Below, one piece after another: positions 6,001 to 7,776 of a stretch of 7,776 nucleotides of DNA (positions are counted from its first letter, which is position 1; each line of letters begins with the position of its first letter). The position numbers were made by a program, and so were the translations under genes. The DNA is taken from positions 1 to 7,776 of the forward strand of contig VGRA01000109.1 of NCBI GenBank assembly GCA_016875515.1, written 5' to 3'. This stretch comes from Deltaproteobacteria bacterium. Its GTDB lineage: Bacteria > Myxococcota > Myxococcia > Myxococcales > Myxococcaceae. The notes under the pieces were generated by a model. That model made no database searches. It was not told where the DNA came from and saw only the letters and a program-made list of their open reading frames with translations.

Positions 6001-7776
6001 CTGCAAGGCGGGCAGCTTCTGCCAGTCCGGGACGTGCGGTCCGAAGAAGGTGCTGGGGGCAGGCTGTGGCGCGGGCAGCGAGTGTGCCTCCGGATTCTGC
6101 GCGGACGGGGTGTGCTGCAACGGCCCCTGCACCGCGGGGTGCGACCGCTGCAACCTGCTGGGCGCGGTGGGCACCTGCAGCGTGGCCCCCGCCGGTGCCA
6201 CCCCCTCGCCCGCGTGCGGAGGGCTGCTGTGCACCGGGGACGCCATCACCTGCCCGGCCAGCTGCGACGAGACGGCGGACTGCGAGGCGGGCTTCCGGTG
6301 CACCGGCGGGGCGTGCCAGCCGAGGCAGCAGAACGGCGCTCCCTGCATGTCGGACGCGGCGTGCGACAGCCTGCACTGCGCAGACGGCGTCTGCTGCGAC
6401 ACCCCCTGCAGCGGCACCTGCATGGCGTGCAACCAGGCCGGGAAGTCCGGCGCTTGCTCGCCGGTCCCGGCCGGGACGGACCTGGAGGCGGAGTGCGGCA
6501 GCGGCCTCTGCGACGGGGCGGGAGCGTGTGACGCCGCGTGCGCCTCGGCAGCGGAGTGCAAGCCGGGCGGTGGCTGCACCGCGGGCACCTGTACGGGCGG
6601 CGAAAGCAACGGCAGCGGCTGCGTGTCCGGCGCCGAGTGTGCCTCGGGACTCTGCGTCAACGGCGCCTGCGCGGCTGCGGGCAACTGCACCTCGGGGGCC
6701 ACCTGCAGCGGGGCGAAGGGCAACGGCCTGTCCTGTGGCAGCGGCGCGGACTGCGCCTCCGGCTTCTGCACGGATGGTGTCTGCTGCGGCAGCGCGTGCG
6801 GCGGCGGGTGCGAGGCCTGCAACCTCCCGGGCTACAAGGGCGGCTGCACGCCCTACGCGGCGGGGACGGACCCGGAGGCCCTGTGCGGCACCGCCACCTG
6901 CAACGGCGACGGGGCCTGCGCCAGCCCGTGCGTGGCGGACTGGGCCTGCAAGACGGGGCGGTACTGTAATGGTGGCAACTGCGCCCCGGTGCGGGCGGTG
7001 GGCGAGTCCTGCGCGCGGGACGCGGCCTGCGCCACCGGCCACTGCACGGACGGGGTGTGCTGCGGCACCTCCTGCACGGGCCCGTGCGAGGCCTGCAACG
7101 CCCCGGGTGCGGCGGGGGCGTGCGTGCCCTACACGTTCGCCACGGACCCGGTGGACGAGTGCGGCGCCTCCACCTGCACGGGCTCGGGCAGCTGCCTGCC
7201 CGGCTGCGGCGCGGGCGGCTGCGAGGCCGGCGCTGGCTGCGTGGGCAACACCTGCGTCGGTACCGAGGCGGAGGGGAGCGGGTGCGCCTCCGGGGCCGAG
7301 TGCGCGTCGGGGTTGTGCGTCAACGGCGCCTGCGCGCCCGCGGGCAGCTGCACGCAGGGGGCGCTCTGCAGCGGTGCGAAGGGCAATGGCGCCGCGTGCT
7401 CCGCTGCGTCCGACTGCGCCTCGGGCCAGTGCGTGGACGGGGTGTGCTGCGACCGCGCCTGCGACGGCACCTGCGAGGCGTGCAACGTGCCCGGGGACGT
7501 GGGCGGCTGCACCCCGTACGCGGCCGGCATGGACCCGGCGAACGAGTGCGGCGCCGCCACCTGCAGCGGGATGGCCAGCTGCGAGTCGCCGTGCCTCGTG
7601 GACTCGGACTGCAAGGCAGGCAACCACTGCTCTTTCGGAGCCTGCGTGCCGCGGCGGCCGGCCGGGGCAACGTGCTTCCGCGCCGCGGACTGCACCTCCG
7701 GCTTCTGCGCGGACGGGGTGTGCTGCGGCAGCGCCTGCGCGGGGCCGTGCGAGGCCTGCAACCGGCCCGGCAGCGT
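2..7776 (+). CDS. Giant cysteine-rich tandem-repeat protein, interior fragment (both ends outside window)
   Basis: This frame is open for all 2,591 complete codons, ending in a partial GT- (Val) codon. It contains about 444 Cys (about 17%), with TGC used for all but roughly 25. Third positions are overwhelmingly G or C, as expected for a real gene in a GC-rich genome. All 25 repeats stay in register, so there is no sign of a frameshift. Order of parts: short 21-22-residue Cys repeats, fifteen units of about 92 residues, two aberrant units, three regular units, then a two-unit super-repeat. Spacings such as C-x4-D-C-K-x-G-x2-C and E-C-x-S-G-x-C recall Dickkopf N-terminal/EB-type disulfide modules; that is a resemblance seen by eye, not a search result. 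So many paired Cys imply export and oxidative folding outside the cytoplasm, but the signal peptide and any C-terminal anchor lie outside the window. No catalytic motif or membrane segment is visible. The specific function is unknown. Confidence 0.93.
44..295 (+). repeat. Four tandem short Cys-rich repeats (21, 22, 22 and 19 residues)
   Basis: Repeats start at 44, 107, 173 and 239 within the coding frame. The shared pattern is C-x3-4-C-P-x-G-x2-C-x3-4-G-x-C followed by a short V-x-V/L-A/T linker. The second to fourth copies are the clearest: the fourth has Glu where the others have Pro after the second Cys and is shortened, and the first has N-Q-L before its second Cys. They resemble small EGF/EB-like knots strung end to end and differ in period and Cys spacing from the units that follow. 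The preceding bases 2-43 encode a C-V-N-G-S-C stretch that looks like the end of another module, so the short-repeat region probably extends upstream. This part may be a stalk or spacer; that is inference. Confidence 0.75.
296..391 (+). other. Junction between short repeats and the long-repeat array
   Basis: This stretch encodes 32 residues, beginning C-T-G-S-E-Y-L-D-G-G-T-C and continuing A-P-K-Q-P-A-G-A-S-C. The second part matches the linker and last three Cys of the long units (linker with a basic residue, Gly, two residues, Cys, then A-A-C-A-P-G-F). It therefore looks like the last third of a long unit joined directly to the short repeats, so the array begins with a truncated unit. The poorly conserved Y-L-D segment has few Cys. 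Confidence 0.6.
392..1498 (+). repeat. Long Cys-rich units 1-4, divergent subtype
   Basis: Anchors (C-A/V-D-G-x-C-C) start at 392, 662, 941 and 1220, giving units of 90, 93, 93 and 93 residues. Each unit contains exactly 16 Cys. They share the flanking pattern of the later array: S/T-x-C-x-G-x-C-x2-C after the anchor, then G-T-C, and E-C-x-S-G-x-C before the next anchor. They lack the T-D-P-x2-E-C segment typical of later units. Units 2 and 4 instead have a G-T-P-x-C ... A-C-N-G-x-L stretch followed by C-P-x2-C, unit 3 has a related S-P-G-Q-P-A-C version, and unit 1 has G-T-A-D-P-L-C. This marks an N-terminal subfamily of the repeat, perhaps older or functionally distinct. Confidence 0.88.
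1499..4561 (+). repeat. Long Cys-rich units 5-15, canonical subtype
   Basis: Eleven head-to-tail units have anchors at 1499, 1772, 2051, 2327, 2606, 2882, 3158, 3449, 3728, 4004 and 4280. Lengths are 91, 93, 92, 93, 92, 92, 97, 93, 92, 92 and 94 residues, and all have 16 Cys. Consensus in order: C-A/V-D-G-V-C-C; x-S/G-A-C; G-x-C; E-A-C-N; G-x2-G-T-C; S-P; G-T-D-P-A-G-E-C; Y/F-C or similar; G-x-C; x2-C; D-A-D-C-K-A-G; S-Y/F-C; x-G-x-C; a 7-9-residue linker usually with K/R; G-x2-C; and E-C-A-S-G-x. Unit 11 (3158) carries a five-residue loop (A-L-D-G-G-T-K) near its 13th-14th Cys. Unit 15 has lost the D of the T-D-P motif. Even Cys counts and conserved spacing imply one disulfide-stabilised domain per unit. 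Confidence 0.9.
4562..5152 (+). repeat. Aberrant unit 16: anchor followed by a 197-residue irregular Cys-rich segment
   Basis: The unit starts normally (C-V-D-G-A-C-C, then M-S-C-N-Q, G-T-C-S-P and N-A-D-P-E-L-E-C). After about residue 40 it departs from the pattern and does not reach the next anchor until 5153. The insert is rich in Ser and Thr (C-T-T-S-S-D-C, T-N-C-T-S-S-S-N-C), contains two short repeats at 4880-5000, and ends with G-D-T-V-G-F-R-Y-C-G, a run with few Cys. The segment has 32 Cys, exactly twice the standard 16. It could be two units of which the second lost its anchor, or a foreign module inserted between units. It sits about three fifths of the way through the window and could act as a hinge or a separate binding module; that is inference. 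Confidence 0.75.
4880..5000 (+). repeat. Two tandem short Cys repeats inside unit 16
   Basis: Copies begin at 4880 and 4943, 21 residues apart. Both follow C-T-x-G-A-x-D-C, then G/A-A-G-x2-C, then x2-G-x-C-T. The period matches the short repeats at 44-295, but the spacing differs: here an acidic D-C pair follows the first Cys, as in the D-A-D-C-K-x-G part of the long units. They may derive from that third of the long unit rather than from the N-terminal knots. The C-x4-D-C-x2-G-x2-C spacing is the one that most resembles Dickkopf-type modules. Confidence 0.65.
5153..5545 (+). repeat. Extended unit 17 (131 residues, 20 Cys)
   Basis: The anchor is C-V-D-G-V-C-C and the opening third is canonical to W-G-T-C. 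About 30 extra residues follow (V-S-N-T-D-C-P-A-G-T-T-C, then a Gly-rich G-S-G-G-A-R-T-C, then F-S-A-G-T-C) before the pattern resumes at R-A-D-P-D-A-E-C. A second, smaller expansion is a Ser/Thr loop (A-T-T-G-S-T-P-V-T-Y-S-S) between two later Cys. The insertion adds four Cys, keeping the number even. It falls at the same junction, between the G-T-C and the D-P-x2-E-C motifs, that separates the two halves of a unit, so the unit may consist of two subdomains. Confidence 0.8.
5546..6376 (+). repeat. Long Cys-rich units 18-20
   Basis: Anchors are at 5546, 5822 and 6098, giving lengths of 92, 92 and 93 residues with 16 Cys each. All three anchors use the same synonymous form (GGG GTG TGC TGC). 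Units 18 and 19 are canonical, with G-T-D-P-E-G-A-C and R-T-D-P-A-G-E-C. Unit 20 instead has G-A-T-P-S-P-A-C followed by an I-T-C-P-A-S-C stretch, which recalls the N-terminal subtype of units 2-4. Its D-C-E-A-G also replaces the usual D-C-K-A-G. Confidence 0.88.
6377..7776 (+). repeat. Higher-order tandem repeat: units 21-25 as long+normal pairs, period 663-666 bases
   Basis: Anchors lie at 6377, 6767, 7043, 7430 and 7706, with spacings of 130, 92, 129 and 92 residues. Copy 1 is 6377-7042, copy 2 is 7043-7705, and a third copy begins at 7706 and is cut by the window edge. Units 21 and 23 each carry an extra segment of about 37 residues at the same place (36 compared residues at 6620-6727 and 7283-7390, 31 identical). 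Units 22 and 24 share G-G-C-T-P-Y-A-A-G, and units 23 and 25 share G-P-C-E-A-C-N. Cys counts are 22, 16, 22 and 16. The array has therefore grown here by duplication of a two-unit block, probably more recently than the single-unit expansion. Confidence 0.85.

Noticed and set aside
5426..7627. A 733-codon open frame on the - strand
   Set aside because: Its translation is low-complexity Ala/Gly/Arg/Val sequence, the mirror of a TGC-rich coding strand in GC-rich DNA. It lies entirely opposite the repeat gene and has no recognisable domain or hydrophobic core.
392..7776. A CRISPR array or non-coding satellite, suggested by the regular DNA periodicity
   Set aside because: The period is about 276-279 bases, always a multiple of three, and conservation follows codons (variable third positions, conserved Cys). 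That is a coding repeat.

Overview
The whole window lies inside one protein-coding gene. Reading the + strand from base 2 gives an uninterrupted frame of 2,591 codons with no stop, running off both ends. Neither the start nor the stop codon is present, and the first in-frame ATG is at 2048, deep inside a repeat, so a search that needs an ATG and a stop misses this frame. The product is a giant cysteine-rich repeat protein. By hand count about 444 of 2,591 residues are Cys (about 17%), nearly all encoded by TGC. Met (8) and Trp (4) are very rare. I see no intergenic DNA, RNA gene, promoter, terminator, insertion sequence or CRISPR array.

Layout: (1) 2-391, the tail of an upstream part, four short 21-22-residue Cys repeats, and a linker; (2) 392-4561, fifteen consecutive units of about 92 residues, each opening with a C-x-D-G-x-C-C anchor and each with exactly 16 Cys; (3) 4562-5545, two aberrant units of 197 and 131 residues with extra Cys-rich material; (4) 5546-6376, three regular units; (5) 6377-7776, a higher-order tandem repeat of about 663-666 bases, each copy made of one long and one normal unit, running off the right end.

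There are 25 anchors in all. Every complete anchor-to-anchor interval (24 of 24) has an even number of Cys: 16 in twenty of them, and 20, 22, 22 and 32 in the four long ones. This fits a secreted protein in which each module is closed by disulfides, eight per standard unit, with almost no hydrophobic core.

Organism: the very high GC content with strong G/C bias at third codon positions, and an intron-free giant Cys-repeat protein, suggest a large-genome bacterium. A myxobacterium (Myxococcota) is most likely, since such genomes are rich in proteins of this style. This is an inference from sequence style, and no marker gene in the window confirms it. The function is unknown. An extracellular or surface structural or adhesive role is the most natural guess, but nothing in the window shows it.
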